64,000 nt of DNA from Cherax quadricarinatus (lineage: Eukaryota; Arthropoda; Malacostraca; Decapoda; Parastacidae). The stretch lies in assembly GCF_038502225.1 (NCBI RefSeq), contig NC_091390.1:9336244-9400243 (forward strand), given 5' to 3'. Position 1 is the first letter of the stretch. Each line of letters starts with the position of its first letter. A program made the position numbers and the translations under genes. A model generated the notes under the pieces. It did no database searches. It was not told the DNA's origin and saw nothing but the letters and a program-made list of their open reading frames with translations. Positions 51,776-64,000 of this stretch are shown one piece after another.

Positions 51776-53429
51776 ACAATGTTCAACCTAAAAGCCTATG
51801 TAATGTAGTGCATGTTTTGCTCCATTATTGTTCAAATTTCATTGTACAATCTCTTAGTAATTAAATAATCATCTACCTCATTTTGTGATTTTACTAGTAA
51901 GCATAAGTCACCTTATGTAATTTTCTTATTTACTATTGTTTGCTTAAACATTAGCTGAATTGATACTTTCTCTGTCCATATTACTACCTCATATTTTTTT
52001 AAATACTATCAATTGATATTACTTACTAAAATTAATAATTACCATTTTTACTATAATTTCAATTTACTCTTAACATTTTTGACATTTAATAACCATTACT
52101 TGTCTAATTACCTTTACCTGTTTTAATACCACATTTACTATCTTAGATTACTCTTAATTACCTTGTACTGCCATATAACCAAGTAAAACTACCAGTGCAA
52201 TATTGAATGAAATAAACATTACTTTTTCACTATTTTTGTAATCATTATTACTTACTAAAATTTTATTAAACACCATATTTACTACCAGTCAATTTTACTT
52301 TTGTACATTAAACATTATTTTATACTTCCCATAACATTTTGTTGCCAAATTTTCAAGTTTTTATATTCAACCCCAACCTTTATATTATCCTTTGTACCTG
52401 TGTACCTGTGTACCTGTACCTGTGTACCTGTGTACCTGTGTACCTGTACCTATGTACCTGTCTACCTGTGTACCTGTGTACCTGTCTACCATCTTACTAT
52501 CATATTATAACCAAGACATTACCATTGTTATTTTTTACTATTATTCTTTTGGTACTTTAATTGTGAATTTTATTTTGTCAATTTAAATCTAGTTATACTC
52601 TTGATCTTGTCAACAACATATACCAGACTCTAGTGCAATTGCAAGTACCATTTCAATTTGTATTTTTATATTATAGGTTTATATTATAATTCCTACTCTA
52701 AGATTGTCTTCATATCTTAGTGACTATATTGTGTGTGCAATTAGTGCATATTTCAATTATATTATTGTTCAAGGCCCTTAATTATCTTTTGCTAACTAGT
52801 ACCAACTACCTCATATATTTTTTTTTCTACTTTTTTTATTCTTTTGCTACCTTAACTTGTATATTTTATCTTGTCAATTTAAATCTAGTTATACTCTAAT
52901 TCTTGTAAACAACTTATATAACACCTTAGTGCAATCACAACTGAGAGTCTTGTGCCTTTTTTATATTATTAGATTAAACTCAGTTGTACTATAGCTCATT
53001 CTAGCTCAATACATAGTCAATACCAAATTCATTATATTAGACCATAGTGTAATTACTAGTGAGAGTCTGGTGCTATTTTTAATTTGTATTTTTATATTAT
53101 TTGATTTAACCTAGTTGTACTATAGCTCATTCTAGCTCAATACATAGACTATACCAAAGTCATTACATTAGACCTTAGTGCAATTACAAGTGAGTCTTGT
53201 GCTACTTTTAATTTGTATTTTTATATTATTAGTTTATACCTAGTTGTACCTTAGTTCATTCCAGCACAACACATAGACAACACCAACTTCATTACGTGTA
53301 TTAGTGACTATACTCTACATGACGAAAATGCTATAGCTATATACTTGTCCAAACTTCCCACCACTACAGATATCTGTACTAAAACTCAACACACAACTCA
53401 GGATATAAATAACCATAATTTAAACCTAG
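51776..53429. other. AT-rich inter-ORF region with internal repeats
   Basis: About 1.6 kb with low GC. At 52397-52492 there is a GTACCTGT-type minisatellite. From about 52560 to 53290 degenerate copies of a roughly 130-bp unit recur ('TAGCTCATTCTAGCTCAATA' at about 52992 and 53121; 'TCAATTTAAATCTAGTTATA' at about 52578 and 52874). I see no gene. It may be the normal spacer of this LINE family or later growth. Confidence 0.55.
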
Positions 53430-53492
53430 AAGACGATTGATCACGTTGACCCTGATCTAAACCTCCATAATCTGACACACAATCAAAACCTA

Positions 53493-56184
53493 TTGGAAAG
53501 TAACTGCCTTTACTACACAGCATCACAAGCCACCACTATCCTAAACAATGCTAAAAGTCTATCAGTACTTAACTACAACATCAGGTCCTTAAGCAAACAC
53601 TATGATGACCTCCTAGCACTCCTTGAATCACTAAAGACACCCTTCTCCTGCATTATTCTTACTGAGACCTGGCTTAAGCAGGACACAATAGATATCTACC
53701 CTCTACCAGGATACACAGCAATTCACAACTGCAGACCATACCAAGTTTGGGGTGGTATTGCAATCTATTACTCTAACAATTTATCTTGTATTAGGACCAA
53801 TTGCTTTAGTGATGAATATGGAGAATACATTTTTGCTAATTTTACTGTAAAAAACCTTAAGACGCCTTTAACAATCGGTGCAATTTACCGGATACCCCAC
53901 ACAAACATCCCAAACTTCAGTGAGAAATTAAAGGCACTAATAACAAACAGACAAATGAATAAGCACCACCTTCTCTTAGCTGGAGACTTCAACATCAACC
54001 TTGGCCTACTAGATGATCAGCCTGTAACTGATTTCCTCAACAATATGAACAACACACTTCTCATACCAACAATAACTAAACCAACCAGGCTCACTGAAAC
54101 AAGTGCAACTATAATAGACCACATATGGACCAATATACTAGCCCCCCTTAAATCAGGGATAATCACAGATAGCACTACAGACCATTGTCCTATAAAAACG
54201 AAACAGATCACAAACAAACGGCTTGGTTGCCCATGGCTAACCAGCACCATTCTGAAATCCATTGATAAGAAACACCAATATGAAAAGCAATATAGACAGG
54301 GCTTAATACACAAAGATATTCTTAAACACTATTCATCAGTTCTCACCAAAGTAATAAAGAAAGCCAAACAACTATACTACTCCAGTAGATTCACTGACAC
54401 AAGAGGAGATATAAAAAAGACCTGGAAAACACTCTCTCAGATTCTAGGGACCCATAAACTGAAAAAAAACAAGAATATTGTCCTAACTAAACCTAATGAA
54501 ACACCACTACATCCCACTGACACAGCTAACAAGATAAACGACTTCTTCTCAACCATAGGATCTAATCTCGCCAGTAAAATCCCACATACCAATGCCCATG
54601 CCGGGGACTACCTAGATGGGAATTTCCCAAATTCCTTCTATCTTGCTCCAACTGAGCCCACGGAAGTCACCGAGATTATAAAGTCACTTAAAAATAACTC
54701 AGGGAATCTGTCTCATGTCCCACCATTATTGTACAAGAGAGTGGCCCATGTCCTCTCGCATATTATCTCATTACTTTTTAACAAGTCACTAGAAACTAGC
54801 ACCTTCCCGAAACTACTCAAGATGGCAAGGGTTACACCAATACATAAAGGTGGTGACCCTACAGATTTAAACAACTATAGGCCAATATCAAACTTACCAT
54901 TGCTATCCAAAATCTTTGAGAAACTCGTGCACAGGAGACTGTATTCATTTATAACGTCACAAAACATACTCAACCCCTGCCAATTTGGATTCAGGAAAAA
55001 TAAAAGCACTAACGATGCAATCATAAAAATGCTAGATCTGCTTTACACAGCATTGGAAAATAAGGAATATCCACTAGGAATTTTTATTGACCTAAGAAAA
55101 GCTTTTGACACAGTAGACCACGGCATCCTACTCCACAAACTTGACCATTATGGTATAAGAGGCCATGCGCTTGCATATTTCAAATCTTACCTTACTAATA
55201 GGTATCAGTATGTCGCCATTAAAGACACAGCATCAACAACACAGCCACTTGATACTGGAGTTCCGCAGGGAAGTGTCCTTGGTCCCCTGCTCTTCCTCAA
55301 ATACATCAATGATCTTCCAAACGTATCTCGACACCTGAACCCCATTCTCTTTGCTGATGACACGACTTATGTCATCTCTCACCCTAATCTTGCCACCCTC
55401 AACACCATTGTTAATGAGGAGCTGATCAAAATATCAACTTGGATGACAGCCAATAAACTTACGCTTAACGTTGACAAAACCTACTACATTATGTTTGGTA
55501 GCAGAGCAGGAGATGCGCAAATTAACATTAAGATCGACAACACTCTAATTGCAAGGCATAATGAGGGCAAATTCCTAGGCCTATACCTCGACAACAACCT
55601 GAACTTCAGCACCCATATCCAACACATAACCAAAAAAGTATCCAAAACGGTTGGGATCCTCTCCAAGAAACGATACTACGTGCTGCAAACTGCCCTTCTC
55701 ACACTATACTATTCACTTATATATCCATACCTCACCTATGCTATCTGTGCTTGGGGATCACCTGCAGCAACACACCTAAAGCCAATAATAACCCAACAAA
55801 AAGCCGCAGTAAGAATAATCGCTAAATCCCATCCCTGGCAACACCCCCCCCCCACTCTTCATAGATCTAAACTTACTCCCTGTTCAGTACATCCACACTT
55901 ACTACTGTGCAATCTACATCTACAGGACCTTAAATTCCAATATTAACCTTGACCTAAAACGCTTTCTTGATAGTTGTGACAGAACCCACAGGCATAACAC
56001 CAGACACAAACATCTCTACGACATTCCCCGTGTCCGACTAAACCTTTACAAAAATTCAATGTATGTCAAAGGCTCTAAAATCTGGAACACCCTACCTGAA
56101 AATTCCAAAACTGCAGACACATTCATCACCTTCAAAACTACCATCAGAAAACATCTTATCTCCCTGATACACCCTGTCAACTAA
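53493..56184 (+). pseudogene. LINE ORF2: endonuclease-reverse transcriptase, one frameshift in a C run
   Basis: The endonuclease shows VLNYNIRSL, LTETWL (53658 on), LLAGDFNINLG (about 53976-54005) and DSTTDHCPI. The RT shows NNYRPISNLPLLSKIFEK, FIDLRKAFDTVDH (55082-55120), TGVPQGSVLGPLLF (55255-55297) and LFADDTTY (55347-55370). All catalytic residues are present. The frame is open to a run of ten C (55844-55853), after which the C-terminus continues in another frame (LNLLPVQYIHTYYCAIYIY to a stop at 56182-56184). The segment between TTDH and KTKQITNKRLG looks shorter than usual, so an in-frame deletion is possible. The start codon is uncertain; the frame is open upstream to about 53430. Confidence 0.85.
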
Positions 56185-56596
56185 TAATATGAATACCACC
56201 TGGTGGTTCACACTTACACTCACTCACCCATTTGACCATAAACAGAAATATCAATCTCAATCTCAAAATAATGAATCTTAACTAGTCATAAGTTGGCTTG
56301 TGATACTCCAATACTGAAACTATGTATAGTGCCAAAACAAAAGCATTCACATTGCTAAACTCACAACTAGTATTTAGTCACTTAGCCATAATACCAACTT
56401 ACCTCATAGTTTTGTAATATTTTAAACTTAAGATTTAATATAAGTCTGCCCGAAATGCCTAGCCATGCTAGGTGTTCTAGTGGTACACTCTGTAATTATT
56501 ATTTTACTACATGTAAACCAAACAATAACCAAATTCTGTAAACTCAGCATTGTAATCCTTATAGAGAATAAACTTTGAATTGAATTGAATTGAAAA

Positions 56597-59235
56597 AACA
56601 CTACGAGGAGCAAGACCAACACTACGAGGAGCAAGGCCAACACTACGAGGAGCAAGACAAACACTACGAGGAGCAAGACCAACACTAGGAGGAGCAAGAC
56701 CAACACTACATTGACGAGGAGCAAGACCAGCACTACGAGGAGCAAGACCAACACTACATTGACGAGGAGCAAGACCAACACTACGAGGAGCAAGACCAAC
56801 ACTACGAGGAGCAAGACCAGCACTACGAGGAGCAAGACCAGCACTACATTGACGAGTAGCAAAACCAACACTACGAGGAGCAAGACCAACACTACATTGA
56901 CGAGGAGCAAGACCAACACTACGAGGAGCAAGACCAACACTACATTGACGAGGAGCAAGACCAACACTACATTGACGAGGAGCAAGACCAACACTACGAG
57001 GAGCAAGACCAACACTGCGAGGAGCAAGACCAACACTACGAGGAGCAAGACCAACACTACATTGACGAGGAGCAAGACCAGCACTACGAGGAGCAAGATC
57101 AGCACTACGAGGAGCAAAACCAACACTACGAGGAGCAAGACCAACACTACATTGACGAGGAGCAAGACCAACACTACGAGGAGCAAGACCAACACTACAT
57201 TGACGAGGAGCAAGACCAACACTACGAAGAGCAAGACCAACACCACATTGACGAGGAGCAAGACCAACACTACGAGGAGCAAGACCAACACTACATTGAC
57301 GAGGAACAAGACCAACACTACTTTGACGAGGAGCAAGACCAGCACTACGAGGAGCAAAACCAGCACTACATTGACGAGGAGCAAGACCAACACTACGAGG
57401 AGCAAGACCAACACTACATTGACGAGGAGCAAGACCAACACTACGTGGAGCAAGACCAACACTACGAGGAGCAAGACCAACACTACATTGACGAGGAGCA
57501 AGACCAACACTACATTGACGAGGAGCAAGACCAACACTACTTTGACGAGGAGCAAGACCAACACTACATTGACGAGGAGCAGGACCAACACTACTTTGAC
57601 GAGGAGCAAGACCAGCACTACGAGGAGCAAAACCAACACTACATTGACGAGGAGCAAGACCAACACTACGTGGAGCAAGACCAACACTACATTGACGAGG
57701 AGCAAGACCAACACTACGTGGAGCAAGACCAACACTACGAGGAGCAAGACCAACACTACATTGACGAGGAGCAAGACCAACACTACATTGACGAGGAGCA
57801 AGACCAACACTACATTGACGAGGAGCAAGACCAACACTACGAGGAGCAAGACCAACACTACATTGACGAGGAGCAAGACCAACACTACGAGGAGCAAGAC
57901 CAACACTACATTGACGAAGAGCAAGACCAACACTACGAGGAGCAAGACCAACACTAGGAGGAGCAAGACCAACACTACGAGGAGCAAGACCAACACTACG
58001 AGGAGCAAGACCAGCACTACGAGTAGCAAGACCAACACTACAAGGAGCAAGACCAACACTACGAGGTGCAAGACCAACACTACGAGGAGCAAGACCAACA
58101 CTACGAGGAGCAAGACCAACACTACGAGGAGCAAGACCAATACTACGAGGAGCAAGACCAACATTTCGAGGAGCAAGACGAACACTACGAGGAGCAAGAC
58201 CAACACTACGAGGAGCAATACCAGCACTTCGAGGAGCAAGACCAGCACTACATTGACGAGGAGCAAGACCAACACTACGGGGAGCAAGACCAACACTACG
58301 AGGAGCAAAACCAACATTTCGAGGAGCAATACCAGCACTACGAGGAGCAAGATCAACACTACGAGGAGCAATACCAGCACTACGAGGAGCAAGACCTGCA
58401 CTACATTGACGAGGAGCAAGACCAACACTACGAGGAGCAAGACCAACACTACGAGGAGCAAGACCAACATTTCGAGGAGCAATACCAGCACTACGAGGAG
58501 CAAGACCAACACTACGAGGAGAAATACCAGCACTACGAGGAGCAAGACCAGAACTACGAGGAGCAAGACCAACACTACGAGGAGCAAGATCAACACTACG
58601 AGGAGCAATACCAGCACTACGAGGAGCAATACCAGCACTACGAGGAGCAAGACCAACACTACGAGGAGCAATACCAGCACTACGAGGAGCAAGACCAGCA
58701 CTACGAGGAGCAAGACCAACACTACGAGGAGCAAGAGCAACACTACGAGGAGCAAGACCAACATTTCGAGGAGCAATACCAGCACTACGAGGAGCAAGAC
58801 CAACACTACGAGGAACAATACCAGCATTACGAGGAGCAAGACCAGCACTACGAGGAGCAAGACCAACACTACGAGGAGTAAGACCAACACTACGAGGAGC
58901 AATACCAGCACTACGAGGAGCAATACCAGCACTACGAGGAGCAAGACCAACACTACGAGGAGCAATACCAGCACTACGAGGAGCAAGACCAACACTACGA
59001 GGAGCAAGACCAACACTACGAGGAGCAAGACCAGCACTACGAGGAGCAAGACCAACACTACGAGGAGCAATACCAGCACTACGAGGAGCAAGACCAACAC
59101 TACGAGGAGCAAGACCAACACTACGAGGAGCAAGGCCAACACTACGAGGAGCAAGACCAACACTACGAGGAGCAAGACCAACATTACGAGGAGCAATACC
59201 AGCACTACGAGGAGCAAGACCAACACTACATTGGC
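56597..59235. repeat. 27/21-bp minisatellite, second block
   Basis: This continues the 48943-51560 array after the LINE. The 27-bp form is common up to about 57920 and then the 21-bp form dominates, with AATACCAGCAC and CATTTC variants in recurring order (for example 58200-58400 versus 58440-58640). The last unit reads 'CAACACTACATTGGCAAGG'. The long frames on both strands are arithmetic artefacts. Confidence 0.95.
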
Positions 59236-59462
59236 AAGGGGCACCACAAATTGTACATTGATACAACAAGACAAGACACTAACACTTCCTTTCTCCTTTG
59301 AAATATAAAAAAAAATTCTTTGTGTTTAACTGATAAATACGTATCACAATGTGATTACAGGAGTTAGCACATAGTGAGGTGTCACTTATTGTTCGTAAGT
59401 GTCATCATGATTGTAAAGTTGTCGCAACCTGTATATAGGTTACTGAATGTATAATTGTTACC
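59236..59462. other. Unassigned spacer
   Basis: About 230 bp of unique sequence between two minisatellites, with an A run near 59308. Nothing recognisable. Confidence 0.5.
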
Positions 59463-62424
59463 ATGTCTGTACAAGTGCCACAATACATGTACAAGTGTCA
59501 CTGTACAAGTGCCACAATACATGTACAAGTGTCACTGCACAAGTGCCACAATACATGTACAAGTGTCACTGTACAAGTGCCACAATACATGTGCAAGCGT
59601 CACTGTGTACAAGTGCCACAATACATGTACAAGTGTCACTGTACAAGTGCCACAATATATGTGCAAGTGTCACTGTGTACAAGTGCCACAATACATGTAC
59701 AAGTGTCACTGTGTGCAAGTGCCACAATATGTGTACAAGTGTCACTGTGTACAAGTGCCACAATATATGTACAAGTGTCACTGTGTACAAGTGCCACAAT
59801 ATATGTACAAGTGTCACTTTGTAGAAGTGTCACAACGTATGTACAAGTGTCACTGTGTACAAGTGCCACAATATATGTACAAGTGTCACTGTGTACAAGT
59901 GTCACTGTGTACAAGTGCCACAATGTATGTACAAGTGTCACTCTGTACAAGTGCCACAATATATGTGCAAGTGTCACTGTGTACAAGTGTCATTGTGTAC
60001 AAGTGCCACAATATATGAACAAGTGCCACAATATATGTACAAGCGTCACTGTGTACAAGTGCCACAATATATGTACAAGTGTCACTGTGTACAAGTGCAA
60101 CAATATATGTACAAGTGTCACTGTGTACAAGTGCCACAATATATGTACAAGTGTCACTGTGTACAAGTGCCACAATATATGTGCAAGTGTCACTGTGAAC
60201 AAGTGTCACTGTGTACAAGTGTCACTGTGTACAAGTGCCACAATATATGTACAAGTGTCACTGTGTACAAGTGCCACAATATATGTACAAGTGTCACTGT
60301 GTACAAGTGTCACTGTGTACAAGTGTCATAATATATGTACAAGTGTCACTGTGTACAAGTGTCACTGTGTACAAGTGCCACAATATATGTACAAGTGTCA
60401 CTCTGTACAAGTGCCACAATATATGTGCAAGTGTCACTGTGTACAAGTGTCACTGTGTACAAGTGTCACTGTGTACAAGTGCCACAATATATGTACAAGT
60501 GTCACTGTGTGCAAGTGCCACAATATATGTACAAGTGTCACTGTGTACAAGTGCCACAATATATGTACAAATGTCACTGTGTACAAGTGCCACAATATAT
60601 GTGCAAGTGTCACTGTGAACAAGTGCCACAATATATGTACAAGTGTCACTGTGTTCAAGTGCCACAATATATGTGCAGGTGTCACTGTGTACAAGTGCCA
60701 CAATATATGTACAAGTGTCACTGTGTGCAAGTGCCACAATATATGTACAAGTGTCACTGTGTGCAAGTGCCACAATATATGTACAAGTGTCACTGTGTAC
60801 AAGTGCCACAATATATGTTCAAGTGTCACTGTGTTCAAGTGCCACAATATATGTACAAGTGTCACTGTGTACAAGTGCTACAATATATGTACAAGTGTCA
60901 CTGTATACAAGTGTCACTGTGTGCAAGTGCCACAATATATGTACAAGTGTCACTGTGTACAAGTGCTACAATATATGTACAAGTGTCACTGTATACAAGT
61001 GTCACTGTGTACAAGTGCCACAATATATGTACAAGTGTCACTGTATACAAGTGTCATTGTATACAAGTGTCACTGTGTACAAGTGCCACAATATATGTAC
61101 AAGTGTCACTGTGTACAAGTGCCACAATATATGTACAAGTGCCACTGTGTACAAGTGCCACACTCTATGTACAAGTGTCACTGTGTACAAGTGCCACGAT
61201 ATATGTACAAGTGTCACTGTGTACAAGTGCCACAATACATGTACAAGTGTCACTGTGTACAAGTGTCACTGTGTACAAGTGCCACAATATATGTACAAGT
61301 GCCACTGTGTACAAGTGCCACACTCTATGTACAAGTGTCACTGTATACAAGTGCTACAATATATGTACAAGTGTCACTGTGTACAAGTGTCACAATGTAC
61401 AAGTGTCACTGTGTACAAGTGCCACAATATATGTACAAGTGTCACTGTATACAAGTGTCGTTGTATACAAGTGTCACTGTGTACAAGTGCCACAATATAT
61501 GTACAAGTGCCACTGTGTACAAGTGCCACAATATATGTACAAGTGCCACTGTGTACAAGTGCCACAATATATGTACAAGTGTCACTGTGTACAAGTGCTA
61601 CAATATATGTACAAGTGTCACTGTATACAAGTGCCACTGTGTATAAATGCCACAATATACGTACAAGTGTCACTGTGTGCAAGTGTCACAATGTACAAGT
61701 GTCACTGTGTACAAGTGCCACAATATATGTACAAGTGTCACTGTATACAAGTGTCATTGTATACAAGTGTCACTGTGTACAAGTGTCACAATGTACAAGT
61801 GTCACTGTGTACAAGTGCCACAATATATGTACAAGTGTCACTGTGTACAAGTGTCACTGTGTACAAGTGCCACAATATATGTACAAGTGTCACTGTGTAC
61901 AAGTGCCACAATATATGTACAAGTGCCACTGTGTACAAGTGCCACAATATATGTACAAGTGTCACTGTGTACAAGTGCCACAATATATGTACAAGTGCCA
62001 CTGTGTACAAGTGCCACAATATATGTACAAGTGCCACTGTGTACAAGTGCCACAATATATGTACAAGTGTCACTGTGTACAAGTGCTGCAATATATGTAC
62101 AAGTGCCACTGTGTACAAGTGCCACAATATATGTACAAGTGCCACTGTGTACAAGTGCCACAATATATGTACAAGTGTCACTGTGTACAAGTGCTGCAAT
62201 ATATGTACAAGTGTCACTGTGTACAAGTGCTACAATATATGTACAAGTGTCACTGTATACAAGTGCCACTGTGTATAAGTGCCACAATATATGTACAAGT
62301 GCCACTTTGTACAAGTGCCACAATATACGCGCAAGTCCCACTTTGTACAAGTGCCACAATATACGTACAGGTGCCACTTTGTACAAGTGCCACAATATAT
62401 GCGCAAGTGCCACTGTGTACAAGG
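59463..62424. repeat. Two-monomer minisatellite (20-bp and 16-bp forms)
   Basis: The array mixes a 20-bp form 'ACAAGTGCCACAATATATGT' and a 16-bp form 'ACAAGTGTCACTGTGT'. The commonest arrangement is strict alternation, giving a 36-bp period; doubled and tripled 16-bp units occur at intervals. The first 250 bp use CACAATACATGT and a 14-bp form. A 36-bp period keeps many frames open on both strands (YKCHNICTSVTV and similar), which is not evidence of coding. Confidence 0.95.
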
Positions 62425-62734
62425 ATTTCTTTGTGTCTTTGTTATTTACAAGTAAATGATATATGTTGTGAAGACTTACTCAGCCCTGTAAGATCTTAAG
62501 CATTACCAAGGCTCCTTCTTACGAAAATTAATGAATAGAAAAAGAACAGTAACATGAAAATATAAACACTATGGTAAGAAATGAAAATATAAAGAAGTAA
62601 ACATTAACTTAACCTATTTTAAAGAAAAATGTAAAATGAAATATAAGCAATTGAATTCAATGCTAATTTGTACAGAATAATGTAGTAAGTTATGTCGATG
62701 TTGTTGACACAACGCAATGTAGAAACTGTAGCCG
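62425..62734. other. Unassigned AT-rich spacer
   Basis: About 310 bp of AT-rich DNA between two minisatellites. No gene or known repeat was recognised. Confidence 0.5.
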
Positions 62735-64000
62735 ATGCTGATGATGTAGGATGGGGAAGGTCACAACTGGTGATGATGTAGGATGGGGGAGGTCACAGCT
62801 GCTGATGTAGGATGGGGAGGTCACAGCTGCTGATGTAGGATGGGGAGGTCACAGCTGCTGATGTAGGATGGGGAGGTCACAGCTGCTGATGATGTAGGAT
62901 GGGGGAGGTCACAGCTGCTGATGTAGGATGGGGAGGTCACAGCTGCTGATGTAGGATGGGGAGGTCACAGCTGCTGATGATGTAGGATGGGGAGGTCACA
63001 GCTGCTGATGTAGGATGGGGAGGTCACAGCTGCTGATGTAGGATGGGGAGGTCACAGCTGGTGATGATGTAGGATGGGGGAGGTCACAGCTGGTGATGAT
63101 GTAGGATGGGGAGGTCACAGCTGCTGATGATGTAGGATGGGGAGGTCACAGCTGCTGATGTAGGATGGGGAGGTCACAGCTGCTGATGTAGGATGGGGAG
63201 GTCACAGCTGCTGATGATGTAGGATGGGGAGGTCACAGCTGCTGATGTAGGATGGGGAGGTCACAGCTGCTGATGTAGGATGGGGAGGTCACAGCTGCTG
63301 ATGATGTAGGATGGGGGAGGTCACAGCTGCTGATGTAGGATGGGGAGGTCACAGCTGCTGATGTAGGATGGGGAGGTCACAGCTGCTGATGATGTAGGAT
63401 GGGGAGGTCACAGCTGCTGATGATGTAGGATGGGGAGGTCACAGCTCGTGATGATGTAGGATGGGGAGGTCACAGCTGCTGATGATGTAGGATGGGGAGG
63501 TCACAGCTGGTGATGATGTAGGATGGGGAGGTCACAGCTGCTGATGATGTAGGATGGGGAGGTCACAGCTCGTGATGATGTAGGATGGGGAGGTCACAGC
63601 TGCTGATGATGTAGGATGGGGAGGTCACAGCTGGTGATGATGTAGGATGGGGAGGTCACAGCTGCTGATGTAGGATGGGGGTCACAGCTGGTGATGATGT
63701 AGGATGGGGAGGTCACAGCTGCTGATGTAGGATGGGGGTCACAGCAGGTGATGATGTAGGATGGGGAGGTCACAGCTGCTGTTGTAGGATGGGGGTTCAC
63801 AGCTGGTAATGATGTAGGATGGGGAGGTCACAGCTGCTGATGTAGGATGGGGGTCACAGCAGGTGATGATGTAGGATGGGGAGGTCACAGCTGCTGATGT
63901 AGGATGGGGGTTCACAGCTGGTGATGATGTAGGATGGGGAGGTCACAGCTGCTGATGTAGGATGGGGGTCACAGCAGGTGATGATGTAGGATGGGGAGGT
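62735..64000. repeat. 28/31-bp minisatellite, runs off the window
   Basis: The unit contains 'GATGTAGGATGGGGAGGTCA' and CAGCTGCT. Forms with one or two GATs (28 or 31 bp) and with GGT or CGT in place of GCT alternate. The array is still continuing at the last base, so its full length is unknown. Confidence 0.95.

Larger units (their letters stand above)
51561..56596 (+). mobile_element. 5'-truncated, otherwise nearly intact non-LTR retrotransposon
   Basis: The insertion starts inside ORF1 and contains the ORF1 C-terminus (to 51775), a very AT-rich inter-ORF region (51776-53400), an almost open ORF2 (about 53430-56184) and a 3' UTR. It ends with AATAAA (56567-56572) and four TTGAA repeats (56575-56594). 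The same minisatellite resumes directly afterwards, so the 5-kb element is inserted into the array. The TTGAA tail and the RT type suggest the CR1/L2 group of the Jockey superfamily. It is the youngest-looking LINE in the window. Confidence 0.9.

Noticed and set aside
56428..59308. 900-codon hydrophobic minus-strand frame resembling a membrane protein, and an EEQDQHY plus-strand frame
   Set aside because: Same minisatellite arithmetic; overlapping open frames on both strands, and no unique N- or C-terminal domain.
59463..62499. Cys-rich open frames (YKCHNICTSVTV) in the 20/16-bp array
   Set aside because: The 36-bp period keeps three or more frames open on both strands. The cysteine pattern follows from the repeat, not from a metal-binding protein.

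Overview
The window looks like intergenic or intronic DNA of an invertebrate with a large, repeat-rich genome, most likely a decapod crustacean. I infer this from recognition, not a search: several repeat ends here (the 'TGACCCCCGAAACC' LINE end near 17050, the 'CATAAGAATGGAGGAACACTG' end near 12920, the tRNA-type SINE near 51157, the RTE-type 5' leader near 31510) are ones I associate with decapod genomes. There is no bacterial gene, operon, rRNA or CRISPR array. Almost all long open frames come from retroelements or from minisatellites whose unit length is a multiple of three.

Layout. 1-2400: two 5'-truncated minus-strand non-LTR fragments set in CT-rich DNA. 2401-9690: plus-strand CR1-type LINEs: one nearly complete copy, one 3' stub, one decayed copy. 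9691-11592: tRNA-derived SINE sequence plus Jockey-type, MITE, Penelope-like (PLE) and CR1 fragments. About 11593-17078: an old plus-strand LINE whose ORF1 has a CCCH zinc-finger-like motif, split by a CR1 3' end and by an inverted PLE-terminal array. 17085-17640: another CR1 fragment. 17641-28190: a 50-bp and then a 30-bp satellite array. 28191-36394: a TIR MITE between TA microsatellites, a minus-strand RT probably of the restriction-like-endonuclease type, an RTE-type LINE, and a PLE with a GIY-YIG domain. 36755-43772: a candidate 69-bp exon, then 40-bp, 47-bp and 22/26-bp arrays with CR1 remnants between. 43894-48512: inverted PLE ends, two copies of a CR1-type element with an SGNH-hydrolase ORF1, a VNTR-containing retroposon and a broken Tc1/mariner element. 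48866-59235: a candidate coding exon, then a 27/21-bp minisatellite split by a SINE and by a nearly intact 5-kb LINE. 59463-62424 and 62735-64000: two more minisatellites.

No working gene set is encoded. The informative structures are nested insertions with target-site duplications, tandem arrays (about 24 kb), and hammerhead-ribozyme-like cores in several PLE-type ends, including what looks like a compensatory change at the C3-G8 core pair. The only candidates for host coding sequence are two short phase-0 exon-like segments (36755-36823 and 48866-48931), each directly followed by a minisatellite.
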